Source: Bacteroidota bacterium (GTDB lineage Bacteria > Bacteroidota > Ignavibacteria > Ignavibacteriales > Ignavibacteriaceae). Taken from it: a stretch of DNA of 64,000 bases. The position numbers were made by a program, and so were the translations under genes. Each line of letters begins with the position of its first letter. The stretch's first letter is position 1. The notes beneath the pieces are model-generated. The model worked only from the letters and a program-made list of their open reading frames with translations. It was not told the origin of the DNA and did not search any database. The stretch spans positions 186,001 through 250,000 of the forward strand of contig JAKAGV010000003.1 of NCBI GenBank assembly GCA_021815405.1, in the 5' to 3' direction. Positions 32,884 to 43,734 of the stretch are shown here, one piece after another.

Positions 32884-35097
32884 ATGGAAAAATCATCTAT
32901 TCTCATAGTTGAAGATAATAATATAGTGATGATGGAATTGAAGGATAGGCTCATTGAAATGGGGTACAATGTTGTGGATACTGCATCTTCCGGAGAGGAA
33001 GCCATCAAAAAAGCAGGAAAACACCTTCCTGACCTAATTATGATGGATATAAGAATAAAAGGTGAGATGGATGGGATTGATTCAGCAGCAATTATACGAA
33101 AGGAATTCGGAATTCCGGTTGTCTATCTAACAGCCCATACGGATGAAAATACAGTACAGCGCGCAAAAGTAACCGAACCATATGGTTATATCATAAAACC
33201 GTTTGAAGAAAGAGAACTTTCCACTACTATCGAAATGGCATTGTATAAACATTCGATGGAGAGAAAATTAAGAGAAAGCGAACACTGGCTTATGGCTACT
33301 CTTAAAAGCATCGGCGATGCATTGATAGCTACCGATTTCAACGGCACAATAAAACTAATAAACAAAATCGGAGAAGATATCACTGGGTATCATAAAGGTG
33401 AAGCATTAGGGAAAAAAATCGGCGAAGTATTTATAGTTAAAGATCCGGTAACAGGTAAGCTACTGGAAAATCCTGTTGATAATTCCTTAAGAGACAGTGC
33501 AATTATAGGCGAGACTGATAAAATTATTATTGCGAAAGATGGAATAGAGACCCCGATAGATTTTAGTTCAGCGCCTATAAATTTCGGATATGAGCCCTTA
33601 GCAGGCGTAGTTCTGGTATTCAGAAATATAACTGAGCGAATTAGAACTAAAGAAATAATTGAGAAACAAAAGGTCTTCTTAAAAACTATTATTGATACTG
33701 ATCCAAATTACATTTCTGTTAAAAACAGAGATGGAAGATATGAGTTGACAAATAAAGCTACCGCCGATGCATTCGGAACAACTACGGAAGAAATGTACGG
33801 TAAATACGATGTCGAATATTATGGTGCAGCAGAAGCTGATATTTATAGAACGTCAGACAGGGAAGTTATTGACACACTAAAAGAAATATTTATTCCTGAA
33901 GATAAACTGATTGATTCTAAAGGAAAGGTACATCTTCTTCAGACATTTAAAAGAGCAATTGACAGCAGAAACGGAGATGAAAAGTTAGTTTTATCAGTCG
34001 GATCGGATATCACTTCTCTTAAACAAACTGAAGAGGAACTTAAAGAAAGTAAAAATAGGATTTCCACTCTTTTAAAGGCGATACCTGATACCGTATTAAG
34101 ATTCAGCCGAGATGGTGTTTTGCTCGATTGCCATGTACATGATGCAAAAGAAATATTTCCTAACTTAACGGAATCAACAGGCGAAAAAATATCAAATATT
34201 TTCGATGAAGATTTATCTGAAAAAATAATTCAGCATTCTGAGAAAGCATTTACTACCAGCCGGATTCAGATCCTTGAGTATAATTATAAAGGTAAACCTG
34301 ATACTATTCATTTCGAAATAAGAATAATTAATAATTCGCAAGACGAATTTGTTGTAATTCTAAAAGATATTACAGAGATGAAGAAAACACAGCTTGAACT
34401 TCAGGATCTCAATTCAAGCAAAGATAAATTCTTTTCTATTATAGCGCATGATTTGAAGAGCCCTTTTGTTTCCCTATTAGGTTTCGCTGATTTTTTAGAA
34501 GCAGAATCTGATAAATTAACAAAAGAAGAACTAAAAACAATTTCCGAGAGTATTAAAAAATCTTCCAAATCAATTTTCAACCTTCTTGAAAATCTTTTAC
34601 AATGGTCTAGAATCCAGGCAGGCAAAATTGACTTTGAACCTGATACTATAAGGTTAAAAGAAATAGCCGACAGAAGCGTGGTGCTCTATAGTGAATTTGC
34701 AGAAAGAAAAAACATTTCAATTATTGTTCAGCTGCCTGTTGAATTTGAGGTTTTTGCGGATGCAAATATGGTTGAGACAATTTTTAGAAATTTAATTTCG
34801 AATGCAATTAAATTTACAAACTCTCAAGGGAGTATACTTATTAATGCAACTGATGATGGTGACTATATTGAAACTAATATAATAGATGACGGAGTAGGAA
34901 TCAGGGAAGCAGTTATGAGTAAATTATTTAGGATTGACGAGAACATATCTACAAACGGTACTCATAATGAAAAGGGATCAGGATTGGGGCTAGTTTTGTG
35001 CAAAGAATTTGTTGAAATCAATGGCGGTAAATTAAAAGTAAATTCAAAACCGGGTAAAGGAACAACTTTCAGCTTTTCTCTGAAAAAGAAAAAATAA
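32884..35097 (+). CDS. Hybrid protein: receiver, PAS repeats, HisKA, HATPase
   Basis: 'SILIVEDNNIVMMELKDRL', 'LIMMDIRIKG', 'FFSIIAHDLKSPFVSLLGFADFL', 'GSGLGLVLCKEFVEINGG'. Confidence 0.9.
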   Translation: MEKSSILIVEDNNIVMMELKDRLIEMGYNVVDTASSGEEAIKKAGKHLPDLIMMDIRIKGEMDGIDSAAIIRKEFGIPVVYLTAHTDENTVQRAKVTEPYGYIIKPFEERELSTTIEMALYKHSMERKLRESEHWLMATLKSIGDALIATDFNGTIKLINKIGEDITGYHKGEALGKKIGEVFIVKDPVTGKLLENPVDNSLRDSAIIGETDKIIIAKDGIETPIDFSSAPINFGYEPLAGVVLVFRNITERIRTKEIIEKQKVFLKTIIDTDPNYISVKNRDGRYELTNKATADAFGTTTEEMYGKYDVEYYGAAEADIYRTSDREVIDTLKEIFIPEDKLIDSKGKVHLLQTFKRAIDSRNGDEKLVLSVGSDITSLKQTEEELKESKNRISTLLKAIPDTVLRFSRDGVLLDCHVHDAKEIFPNLTESTGEKISNIFDEDLSEKIIQHSEKAFTTSRIQILEYNYKGKPDTIHFEIRIINNSQDEFVVILKDITEMKKTQLELQDLNSSKDKFFSIIAHDLKSPFVSLLGFADFLEAESDKLTKEELKTISESIKKSSKSIFNLLENLLQWSRIQAGKIDFEPDTIRLKEIADRSVVLYSEFAERKNISIIVQLPVEFEVFADANMVETIFRNLISNAIKFTNSQGSILINATDDGDYIETNIIDDGVGIREAVMSKLFRIDENISTNGTHNEKGSGLGLVLCKEFVEINGGKLKVNSKPGKGTTFSFSLKKKK

Positions 35098-35403
35098 AAT
35101 AGGAGAGAAAAAATAAAGTCCGGTAAAAACCTGGAATTGAATTAAATTTTGAAATAACACCTATAAATTTTGTAAACATTTTAGGTGCATATTTTCGACA
35201 TTCAAAATCCGGAATCCTGTTGCTGACGCTTCTAATTTTCCTTTTAATTTTTTCATTTATTGTTACTCGTCTTATTTCACTATAAAATGAAACGGTGATT
35301 TAAAAATCAGCTTAAAATTTTGCCATAGTTGCTACTGTCATCTATGTGGTTTTTAGGCTGAATTAGGTTGATTTGTAAAAAAAAGAACAATTTATAAAAA
35401 TAA

Positions 35404-35433
35404 AAAACCTCGAAAAATTCTATTTCCGAGGTT
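35404..35433 (-). terminator. Intrinsic terminator of tRNA-Thr
   Basis: aacctcg/cgaggtt stem followed by a T-run on the minus strand. Confidence 0.7.
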
Positions 35434-35438
35434 TCAAG

Positions 35439-35510
35439 AGCTGAAGGAGGGAGTTGAACCCTCGACCTGCTGATTACGAATCAGCTGCTCTACCACTAAG
35501 CTACTTCAGC
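35439..35510 (-). tRNA. tRNA-Thr (anticodon CGT)
   Basis: Folds by eye: GCTGAAG acceptor, GCTGA-TTCGTAA-TCAGC anticodon arm, GAGGG-TTCAACT-CCCTC T arm, CTTCAGC acceptor. Confidence 0.93.
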
Positions 35511-35618
35511 ATTCCTTGCCTTCATTATAATTAATCGAACAAGAATGAATTAAAAAAGAAAATGGTAAATGCAAAAATATCATTTACCATTAATTCTTCA
35601 AAAGAAATTTGAATTAAG

Positions 35619-35714
35619 TTAACGTAATTTTTTCTTATGTCTGTTTTTTCTTAATCTCTTTTTCCTTTTGTGTGTTGCCATTTTATGACGTTTACGTTTT
35701 CTGCCGCAAGGCAT
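35619..35714 (-). CDS. AURKAIP1/COX24-domain (bS22/mS38-like) ribosomal mini-protein, 31 aa: MPCGRKRKRHKMATHKRKKRLRKNRHKKKLR
   Basis: Manual translation; 'KRKRHKMATHKRKKRLRKNRHKKK' signature; ATG overlaps the upstream stop (TAATG). Confidence 0.85.
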   Translation of the reverse strand: MPCGRKRKRHKMATHKRKKRLRKNRHKKKLR

Positions 35715-36667
35715 TATTTACCTCCGTTGGTTTGATTCATATGTGATTTTAATAATTCTTCCGCTTTCTTGCCGTATTCCGAGTTTGGATCCAGATTTAC
35801 GGCTTTCTTAAGCCATTCTTTTGACTTATCAAAATTACCGGCTGCTAAATTTACGATGCCCAAATCCAAATAACCTATTTGATGTTTCGGATCGTATTGA
35901 ATAGCTTTTTGCATTTCCGCTATTGCAGTTGGATAATTCTGCAAATTGTAATAACATATTCCCATGTCAATTCTTGCATCAGGATCATTTGGAACCAAAG
36001 CAAGATACTGTTTGTAATTTATTATCGCTTGCTGGTACATTCCCGCATCATTCTTCATATGTGCAAGTTCAAGAATAGAGGCAGTATCTTTTGGATTATT
36101 TTTTATTACATTTTCAAGTTCATTTATTTTTTGCACATTAGCAAGATCGACACCAGAACTTTGATTATTGGTTTCGGTTGATGATGAACTTCCTGGAACT
36201 ATTACCGAATTCAGTACACCAGAAAATATCAGAATAATTACTGCAATACCAAGTCCAACTGCTACAATGGTTATTGTTTTGAACATATTGAGCTGTTTCT
36301 TTGCAGCAGGATGATCTATTCTGACTGATTTGTTCTTATTGTTTTGTATAACCCGGGATTTTTTTTCTGGCTGCTTGGAAAATTTCTGGTCTTTTTTTCT
36401 TTCTGATTTTGGCGGCATTTCAATTTTTTGACCGGGCTGCAATTTTATACCGCAGCTAGAACAAACGTTATTCTCCCTGCTATTTTCTTCACCGCAGTTG
36501 TCGCAAATTATTTTATCCGGGGATGTTTCTTGCTGAATATTTCCCTGAGAAAAACTTACAGAATCTTTTTTTTCTTGTTCAATCTTTCTTAATTCACAAC
36601 CGCACTCTGGGCAAAACTTATATTCTTTTTCAAGCGTATAACCACATTCAGGGCAATGTTTAAACAT
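35714..36667 (-). CDS. Zinc-ribbon and TPR membrane protein
   Basis: Two CxxC zinc-ribbon pairs, one TM segment, C-terminal TPRs. Confidence 0.85.
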   Translation of the reverse strand: MFKHCPECGYTLEKEYKFCPECGCELRKIEQEKKDSVSFSQGNIQQETSPDKIICDNCGEENSRENNVCSSCGIKLQPGQKIEMPPKSERKKDQKFSKQPEKKSRVIQNNKNKSVRIDHPAAKKQLNMFKTITIVAVGLGIAVIILIFSGVLNSVIVPGSSSSTETNNQSSGVDLANVQKINELENVIKNNPKDTASILELAHMKNDAGMYQQAIINYKQYLALVPNDPDARIDMGICYYNLQNYPTAIAEMQKAIQYDPKHQIGYLDLGIVNLAAGNFDKSKEWLKKAVNLDPNSEYGKKAEELLKSHMNQTNGGK

Positions 36668-36668
36668 C

Positions 36669-36962
36669 CTACTTCGACTCTTTCATACCTTGGTCTACCA
36701 AATCTTTAAAATCCTTAGAGAACTTAAATGTCGGTACAAAATGTTCCGGTACAAAAACGGATTCTCCAGTTTTGGGATTACGAGCCTGGCGAGCTCTTTT
36801 TTTCTTAACTTTATAGCTTCCGAATCCTCGAATCTCAATACCTCGACCATCTTTCAATGCTTCAATAACTGTTTTGAAAAAACCTTCTATAATTGCCTCG
36901 GTTTCTAATTTAGTCAAACCAGTTCCTTCAGCTACCTTATCAACAATATCTGCCTTAGTCAT
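36669..36962 (-). CDS. HU/IHF family DNA-binding protein
   Basis: 'MTKADIVDKVAEGTGLTKLETEAIIEGFF', 'IRGFGSYKVKKKRARQARNPKTGE'. Confidence 0.95.
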   Translation of the reverse strand: MTKADIVDKVAEGTGLTKLETEAIIEGFFKTVIEALKDGRGIEIRGFGSYKVKKKRARQARNPKTGESVFVPEHFVPTFKFSKDFKDLVDQGMKESK

Positions 36963-37231
36963 GATTTTTTCCTTAAATAAAAAAAATATTATAAATCATT
37001 ATAATTTCAATATTTAAATTATCAAACTATGCCTTGAAAATCAAATATTAGAATTTGCATGAATTCGAAAAACAAAAATAAAAATAAGCCATGTTAACAT
37101 TCAAGTAATAAATCTGATGACAACCTTCATTAATTATGATTTTTTCTCAAAATGATAGATTATCTCATAATATTAGAAGTTCCTAATAAAAAAGTAATGA
37201 AGTTATAAATTCTTCAAATGGTATAATAGTT

Positions 37232-37663
37232 GTGACCCGCATGTTAAAAATTGGAAAAATAATGGAACTGATTCAGATTATTATAATATCCCTTAAATTA
37301 TTTGTACTGCTTGCAGCTATCATTGTTTTAGTCTCTTATTTCGTTTTTAAAGTTAAAGATAGAAAAAGACGCAAACCGTATTCAAATAGTTTTAAAGAAG
37401 AACCAATAAAAGAATCTCCTCTTAAAAACCTGCCCTCCAATTTGAATGAAGTTCCAATCGAAAATAAAAATTCCAGATTTCAAGTTTTAAATATGCCTGC
37501 TAATTTTGCATCGGATGATATTATTGTTCAAAAAAAAGATTTTAAGAATCAATTATTCAACAATTCTATAAATTATAAACAATATGAATCAAACAAATCG
37601 CTTGATATTTACGAACGATATTCAAACAGTGATTTTGAACCAATGCACAAAATAAAATTATAA
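37232..37663 (+). CDS. Small single-TM hypothetical protein
   Basis: 143-aa ORF, TM 'IIIISLKLFVLLAAIIVLVSYFVF' then polar tail. Confidence 0.5.
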   Translation: MTRMLKIGKIMELIQIIIISLKLFVLLAAIIVLVSYFVFKVKDRKRRKPYSNSFKEEPIKESPLKNLPSNLNEVPIENKNSRFQVLNMPANFASDDIIVQKKDFKNQLFNNSINYKQYESNKSLDIYERYSNSDFEPMHKIKL

Positions 37664-37667
37664 TTTT

Positions 37668-39752
37668 TCAATTACCTTCTAATTTAACTTCGGTATTTTC
37701 AGCCATCTTTTTAACGTTATAAGGCGCCGGTTTTCCTCCAAGATATTTATGGAACCAGTCTAAATGCGCATCATAATACAAAGGCATTGATTTTATATAG
37801 TTTGGCCAATGTCCGTCATTTTTGAAAATTATTAGTCTCGAATCAATTCCTAAAGTTTGAAGAGTCGTAAAGAATTGAATACTTTGAGTATAAGGTACTC
37901 TAAAATCTTTTTGCCCTGTAATTATTAATGTTGGCGTTGCGAAATTTCTGACGTAGCTCGATGGAGAAAATTTCTCATATAAATCAGAATTCCATGGCTG
38001 TCCCTTCAATTCCCAATTAGGGAACCACAGCTCTTCAGTTGAACCCCAGAAAGATTTTAAATCATAAATTCCCATCATGGATGCAAGACATTTGAACCTA
38101 TGTGTTTTTGCTTGAAACCAATCCATCATGTAACCGCCGAAAGACCAACCCATAGCACCAACTCTGCTAGTGTCTACGTAAGGCAATTTCTCAAGCGCGT
38201 CAGTGACTTTCATGAGATCTTCAAAAACTTTTCCACCCCAGTCTCCAGAAATCTCCGATGTAAATTCTTGTCCATATCCTGTAGATCCATGCGGATTAGG
38301 GAAGGCAACAACGTAGCCGGCTCCGGGATAAACTTGCCAGTCGCCTCTAAATGAATCCATCCATTGCATCTGTGGTCCACCGTGGACGTTGAGAATTAAA
38401 GGATATTTTTTTGCCGGGTCAAAATCATGCGGCTTTACAATGAACACTTCGATCTTACTATTGCCTGAACCCTGAACCCACATTTTTTCAGCAGGACGTA
38501 CATCTACTTCGTTAAGAAATGCTTTGTTGAAGTCTGTCATTTCGATAGATAAATCGTTAGTCAAATTCAAAAGATAAATTTCACGCGGCTTGTCAACTGA
38601 ACTTGCAAGGTAATAAATATATTTTCCGTTAGGAGATATATCGAAACCTGAAATCGATCTTTCGCCGCTTATATCTGCGATGGAATCTGTGGCAATATTG
38701 ATTTTATAAATGGGCGAATAACCATGATACTCCCCGGTGAAAAAAATGGTTTTGGAATCCTGGCTCCATTTAAAATCATCAACCCAGTTATCAAAATTAT
38801 TTGTAATAATTTTTGATTTACCGGTTTCTCTATCATAAAGGGCAATTCGAAATCTATCTGATTCATAGTTGGGTATTAGTTGAGTTCTGTAAGCGATATA
38901 TTTTCCATCAGGCGAATAAATAGGCCAGCCATCCCAGGCTTTATTCTCTTTAGTTATGTCTTTTGCCAAGCCGCCAGTTACCGGAACAATCCATAAGTCA
39001 GCATTTGTTGATGCTTCGGGATGTGGATCATGGTTAGAAACAAAACACAATTCTTTGCTATCGGGAGAAAAGTTATAGCCAACTCCGCCGCCTAACATAA
39101 AGGTAGGTGAAACAAATTTTCCCGGAGTAACGTCTGTGTAAGTTTTGCTTATTAAATTATAAATAAAAATGTGAGTGTACTTTCCTGCTGAGTAATTAGT
39201 CCAATGTCTAAATAAAAGATGGTCAGCAACATAAGCTTGTACAGGTCCTTTTGAAGCCGCTGAATCGATCATCTTATTGCACTCATCATTAGCACCACAG
39301 TCAGGGTAGACGTCAGTTGAGAACGCAATCAGATTTCCATTAGGCGAAATGACAGGTGCATCTACTCCTGTAGAAATGTCGGTTACTTGGGATGTATTAT
39401 TATCAGTAAAAGAATATAAAAATATTTCAGGTGCACCGCTTCTTACTGATACAAAATAGATTCCCTTGCTGTCAGGAGACCATACTGGATCATAATCATC
39501 TTTTTCATAGGTCGTAATTCTTTTTATATTACTTCCGTCAGAATTCATAACATAAATATCTGTATTTGAAGTTCTCGCATTAAAATTGTAATCTGTTAAG
39601 GTAAAAGCTATCATACTGCCATCTGGAGAAACTACTGGGGCCCCAACATTCTTAATCTTATATAAATCTTCAATTGTAAATGCTTCCTTCTGAGAGTAGC
39701 TGAAGGAAGTAAAAAGAATAGCTGAGATTAAAAAAAGGAAAAGTCTTTTCAT
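37668..39752 (-). CDS. S9 family peptidase (acylaminoacyl-peptidase/DPP-like)
   Basis: WD40-like propeller, 'NVHGGPQMQWMDSF', catalytic 'GAMGWSFGGYM', 'KNDGHWP'; signal peptide. Confidence 0.93.
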   Translation of the reverse strand: MKRLFLFLISAILFTSFSYSQKEAFTIEDLYKIKNVGAPVVSPDGSMIAFTLTDYNFNARTSNTDIYVMNSDGSNIKRITTYEKDDYDPVWSPDSKGIYFVSVRSGAPEIFLYSFTDNNTSQVTDISTGVDAPVISPNGNLIAFSTDVYPDCGANDECNKMIDSAASKGPVQAYVADHLLFRHWTNYSAGKYTHIFIYNLISKTYTDVTPGKFVSPTFMLGGGVGYNFSPDSKELCFVSNHDPHPEASTNADLWIVPVTGGLAKDITKENKAWDGWPIYSPDGKYIAYRTQLIPNYESDRFRIALYDRETGKSKIITNNFDNWVDDFKWSQDSKTIFFTGEYHGYSPIYKINIATDSIADISGERSISGFDISPNGKYIYYLASSVDKPREIYLLNLTNDLSIEMTDFNKAFLNEVDVRPAEKMWVQGSGNSKIEVFIVKPHDFDPAKKYPLILNVHGGPQMQWMDSFRGDWQVYPGAGYVVAFPNPHGSTGYGQEFTSEISGDWGGKVFEDLMKVTDALEKLPYVDTSRVGAMGWSFGGYMMDWFQAKTHRFKCLASMMGIYDLKSFWGSTEELWFPNWELKGQPWNSDLYEKFSPSSYVRNFATPTLIITGQKDFRVPYTQSIQFFTTLQTLGIDSRLIIFKNDGHWPNYIKSMPLYYDAHLDWFHKYLGGKPAPYNVKKMAENTEVKLEGN

Positions 39753-39909
39753 TAAATCACCTGTACAATTTCAAAATCTGTTTTATCATTATAAAAAACT
39801 AAAAGAATATTTTATCAAAATCTTTTCCTATCAAAATTCAAAGAGACAACAAAAATGAATTGAGAAAGAATTTGCTTATGATAATAAACTTACAATTGAT
39901 AATTCTAAT

Positions 39910-40926
39910 TTATATTCTCGGCAGCCTTTCAATATAAGAGCTGTTTGAAAGGATAGAGAAAGTTTCAATATGCCGGAGTTCATTAAGCGTTAAACAATTC
40001 ATATAGCTCATAGAGCTTCGCAGACCATCTGAAATATTATCAATTACATTCTTAACTGTTCCTTTGTAAGGAACCATCGTTTCTTCACCTTCAATAAATT
40101 CATTCTTCATTTTTACTCCGAAAGAAGCCGAACCTCTGTACTTCTTCCACAACTGTCCGTTATATTTAATTACCTCGCCAGGAGTCTCTTTTGTCCCTGA
40201 CAACATTCTTCCTAGCATTACGGCATCAGCTCCGAGTGCTATTGCTTTGGCAACATCTCCAGGGCTTTTAATCCCGCCGTCCGCAATTATTTGAATGTTT
40301 AATTTCATTTCCGAACGAGCAAATAGGACACTTAGCAATGAAGAAACTTGTCCAATACCAATGCCGGTTTGTATGGAAGTAGTGCAGACACTGCCGCTGC
40401 CGATTCCAACTCTTACTGCGTCAGCACCCGCATCTTCAAGCTGTTTCAAGCTGGCTCCGTGGGCTATATTTCCGACGATTACTTTTATATTATACTTTTT
40501 CTTTATCTCTTCGGTTTTATTTAATACAGCATTATTGCTTGCATTGGCAGTATCAACACAAATAATTTTCTGGTGTTCAACAAGTTTTTCGATTACATCA
40601 TCACCGGTATTAAGTGCTATTGAGACAGCTTTTACAGTGCCGTCATTAATATGGTTTTTAATTACATCATCAAATGATGAATCAAATCTATTTAAAATTC
40701 CGATGCATCCAAGCTTACTCAGTTCTTTAGCCATCTCCAAACCGGTAACTGTATCCATCGGGCTCGATATAACCGGTAAGAGAAGATCTAAGCCGAGAAA
40801 GCTGCAATTAGTAGTTGCCTCAGTCCGGGAACGTACCCGGGAAATTTGAGTAGGAATTAGGCTGATATCATCATAAGTAAGTGATTGCTGATAATCATTT
40901 AATCCTTTTTTATCGTAAATCTTCAT
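39910..40926 (-). CDS. IMP dehydrogenase/GMP reductase family protein without CBS domains
   Basis: '[19 protein letters not shown]', '[10 protein letters not shown]', '[27 protein letters not shown]'. Confidence 0.88.
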   Translation of the reverse strand: MKIYDKKGLNDYQQSLTYDDISLIPTQISRVRSRTEATTNCSFLGLDLLLPVISSPMDTVTGLEMAKELSKLGCIGILNRFDSSFDDVIKNHINDGTVKAVSIALNTGDDVIEKLVEHQKIICVDTANASNNAVLNKTEEIKKKYNIKVIVGNIAHGASLKQLEDAGADAVRVGIGSGSVCTTSIQTGIGIGQVSSLLSVLFARSEMKLNIQIIADGGIKSPGDVAKAIALGADAVMLGRMLSGTKETPGEVIKYNGQLWKKYRGSASFGVKMKNEFIEGEETMVPYKGTVKNVIDNISDGLRSSMSYMNCLTLNELRHIETFSILSNSSYIERLPRI

Positions 40927-41031
40927 AGATATTTTCCGTTCTGTAAATTTTAAGTTTAGTAGAATAAATTCATTTCTTCACTTTCGTTGAAAGGAAAAGA
41001 GTAGGAGAATGCAACATAAGCATAATATTTT

Positions 41032-42879
41032 TTATTTAAGGAGAGATTCCATTTCATCAAGAAGTAAACTCATTTTTTGTGAAACCGCATCCACCGGTTC
41101 AGAGGTCTTCATATCAACCCCAGCGGATTTCAGAATATTAATAGGATAATCTGAACTGCCTGCTTTTAAAAAATTTAAATACCTTTTAACAGCAGAAGCT
41201 CCTTCAGTCTTAACTTTATTAGATAAGATTTCTGAGGCAGCAAATCCGGTTGCATATTGATAAACATAAAAGTTATAATAAAAGTGCGGCACTCTAGACC
41301 AGGTGTATTCTTCTTCTTCGTCAATTACCATTTCATCTCCCCAATATTTTTTGGTTATGTCTTTATACATTAGGCAGAGTACATCAGGCGTTAGTGCTTC
41401 GCTGTGTTCCGTCTTCTCATAAACAAGCGATTCAAATTCTGCAAACATGGTCTGCCTGTAAAATGTGGATGTAATATTGCTGAGATATTTTTCAATTAGA
41501 TATAGCTTTTCATTCTTTGATGAAGCATGTTCTATCAAATAATCGAGCAGGAGCGATTCATTAAAAGTAGATGCAACTTCTGCAAGAAAGATTGAATAAT
41601 TGGCGTAAGAATACGGCTGCGTTTTACCGGTATAATATGAATGCATATTATGACCCATTTCATGAGCTAGAGTAAAGACATCATTCAAGTTGTTAGTCCA
41701 GTTTAGGAGGACATAAGGATGTACGCCAAATGTTGTACCTGAAGAATATGCGCCGCTTCGTTTTGCTTTGGTTTCAAAAACATCTAGCCACCTATTATCG
41801 AAAGCAGTTTTCAAAGAATTCAAATATTCATCTCCAAGTGGCGCCAGAGCTTTAAGGACAACTTCCTTTGCCTTCTCAAATGAATATTTTTTTTCGATTT
41901 CATCCTGAAAGAGAGTAACATAAGAATCATATGGATGAAGCTCATTGAGTTTCAGCATTCTTTTTTTGATTGAAGCCCACCTGCTCAGCGGCAACAAATT
42001 TTTATTAACCGATGAAATTAAATTATCGTAAACAGATAGTGGAATATTGTTGCTGTCCAGGGCTGCCTCACGAACCGAGTTATACTTTCTTGTTTTAGCA
42101 ATAAAAATATTTGCTCTCAGATTTCCATTAAATAAAACTGAAATAGTATTTGCATAATCTTTAAATTGCTTGTAATAACTTTTATAAACATTCTTTCTAT
42201 ATTCTCGGTTAAATGAATACATTGCCGAATAATATCTGCCATGAGATATTTCAATATCTTTCCCGGTTTCATCTTTCACAACTGGAAACTTCATATCTGC
42301 ATTTGTAAACATAGAAAAAGCATCATATGGAACCTGTAGGATTTCGCTTGATGCAGCAACAACTTCTTCAAGCTCTTTATTTAAAGTATGCTTCTTCATT
42401 CTGATAATATCATCAATATAATGCCTGTAGATTTTCAGTTCATCATTTGATTCAATCATCGTATTTAAATTGCCGGAAGGTATATTGAGGATTTCTGGTC
42501 TTATAAAAGAAGCGGTGGATGAAAATTTTGTTGATAGATTCTTGCTTCTATCGTCCATTGCCTGGTATTTATGTATTTTCATGTCACTATCTTTCGAAAG
42601 CGATGCATAAAGGTTAAGCCTATCTAACTTTATGCCGATTGAATCTTGGAGGTTCAAACATTCTAGAAGAAATTTGTAATCCTGAGAAAGTTTTCCTTCA
42701 AATTTTTTTAGAGAAGGAATGTTTTCTTCGACCCATTTGAAATCTTCTTCCCATTTATCATCTCCGGAATAAATATCTAAAAGGTTCCATTTATATTTTT
42801 CTTCGATATTTTCTCTTAGAGGCAAAGATGATGCTTCCTCAAATGAAAAATTTTTTTCTGCAAATTTTTTCAAAAACAT
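41032..42879 (-). CDS. pepF: Oligoendopeptidase F (M3 metallopeptidase)
   Basis: 'FTLAHEMGHNMHSYYT' HExxH motif; M3B 'AEVASTFNESLL'. Confidence 0.94.
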   Translation of the reverse strand: MFLKKFAEKNFSFEEASSLPLRENIEEKYKWNLLDIYSGDDKWEEDFKWVEENIPSLKKFEGKLSQDYKFLLECLNLQDSIGIKLDRLNLYASLSKDSDMKIHKYQAMDDRSKNLSTKFSSTASFIRPEILNIPSGNLNTMIESNDELKIYRHYIDDIIRMKKHTLNKELEEVVAASSEILQVPYDAFSMFTNADMKFPVVKDETGKDIEISHGRYYSAMYSFNREYRKNVYKSYYKQFKDYANTISVLFNGNLRANIFIAKTRKYNSVREAALDSNNIPLSVYDNLISSVNKNLLPLSRWASIKKRMLKLNELHPYDSYVTLFQDEIEKKYSFEKAKEVVLKALAPLGDEYLNSLKTAFDNRWLDVFETKAKRSGAYSSGTTFGVHPYVLLNWTNNLNDVFTLAHEMGHNMHSYYTGKTQPYSYANYSIFLAEVASTFNESLLLDYLIEHASSKNEKLYLIEKYLSNITSTFYRQTMFAEFESLVYEKTEHSEALTPDVLCLMYKDITKKYWGDEMVIDEEEEYTWSRVPHFYYNFYVYQYATGFAASEILSNKVKTEGASAVKRYLNFLKAGSSDYPINILKSAGVDMKTSEPVDAVSQKMSLLLDEMESLLK

Positions 42880-42967
42880 AACCCCGCAATTCCCTCAGTA
42901 AGTTTGTAACAAAAAAACGGATTTCGTCTCACAAAATATAAGGTTTAGTTGGAACATTCAAGCAGGT

Positions 42968-43411
42968 TTAATTTTTATAATAGTTGTTATTATAAACGGC
43001 AAACCTAAAACTGCCGGTAAATCGACGAAAACTTAGTGCAATCCTTTCCGGAATAAAACCAGTTAGCGTATCAAAAAGAATGTATGTATTATTGTTAAAA
43101 CTTCTTCTGTAAAGTCTATATATATTGCTGTCAGAAATTGTCATTATAACATAACCGGCAGAATAGTTACTTACTTTCACATCGAGAAATGATTGAAATT
43201 CTTTAAGTGAGGTATAATCTATTATATCGTAATCGAAATTCTGTCCATCCAAAGTGAACGTGTAGGAATTATAGCGGCTAGTTATGCATGGTTCATTTTT
43301 ATTCCCTTGTAGACTGTTAGGATCGTATATGTCATCCCTGCAGCTAAGAAAACCAATCGTGAAATCGGCAAAGAAAAATAAAAACAATATCTTAGAATTC
43401 TGATTCTTCAT
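42968..43411 (-). CDS. Hypothetical secreted or lipoprotein
   Basis: 147-aa ORF with N-terminal hydrophobic segment ending 'FLSCRDD'. Confidence 0.5.
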   Translation of the reverse strand: MKNQNSKILFLFFFADFTIGFLSCRDDIYDPNSLQGNKNEPCITSRYNSYTFTLDGQNFDYDIIDYTSLKEFQSFLDVKVSNYSAGYVIMTISDSNIYRLYRRSFNNNTYILFDTLTGFIPERIALSFRRFTGSFRFAVYNNNYYKN

Positions 43412-43428
43412 CAGACTAAAATCATTAA

Positions 43429-43734
43429 TCAGAGTAATTCCATTACTGTTCGAGCTGTAGTAATTTTTCCTATAAATTTAGAAGCTGAATCAGCTTGAAG
43501 TCTTGAAGCATCTTTTTCTGCATACGAAAGATAATTATCTATAGACTCGCACTCATATTGAACGATGTAAGTGGATTCGCCTTCGAGACTTGTGGGAATA
43601 CGGACTTTAAACATTCTGTGATTATTAAAGAAGCCAGTATGCAAAATATCCGGGATGTGTTTATCTTTCATCCACTGACACCATTCCTGTTCAACTTCTT
43701 TTTTAACAATCGTAGTAATACTATAAATTATCAT
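43429..43734 (-). CDS. DUF4286 family protein
   Basis: 'MIIYSITTIVKKEVEQEWCQWMKDKHIPDILHTGFF'. Confidence 0.8.
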   Translation of the reverse strand: MIIYSITTIVKKEVEQEWCQWMKDKHIPDILHTGFFNNHRMFKVRIPTSLEGESTYIVQYECESIDNYLSYAEKDASRLQADSASKFIGKITTARTVMELL

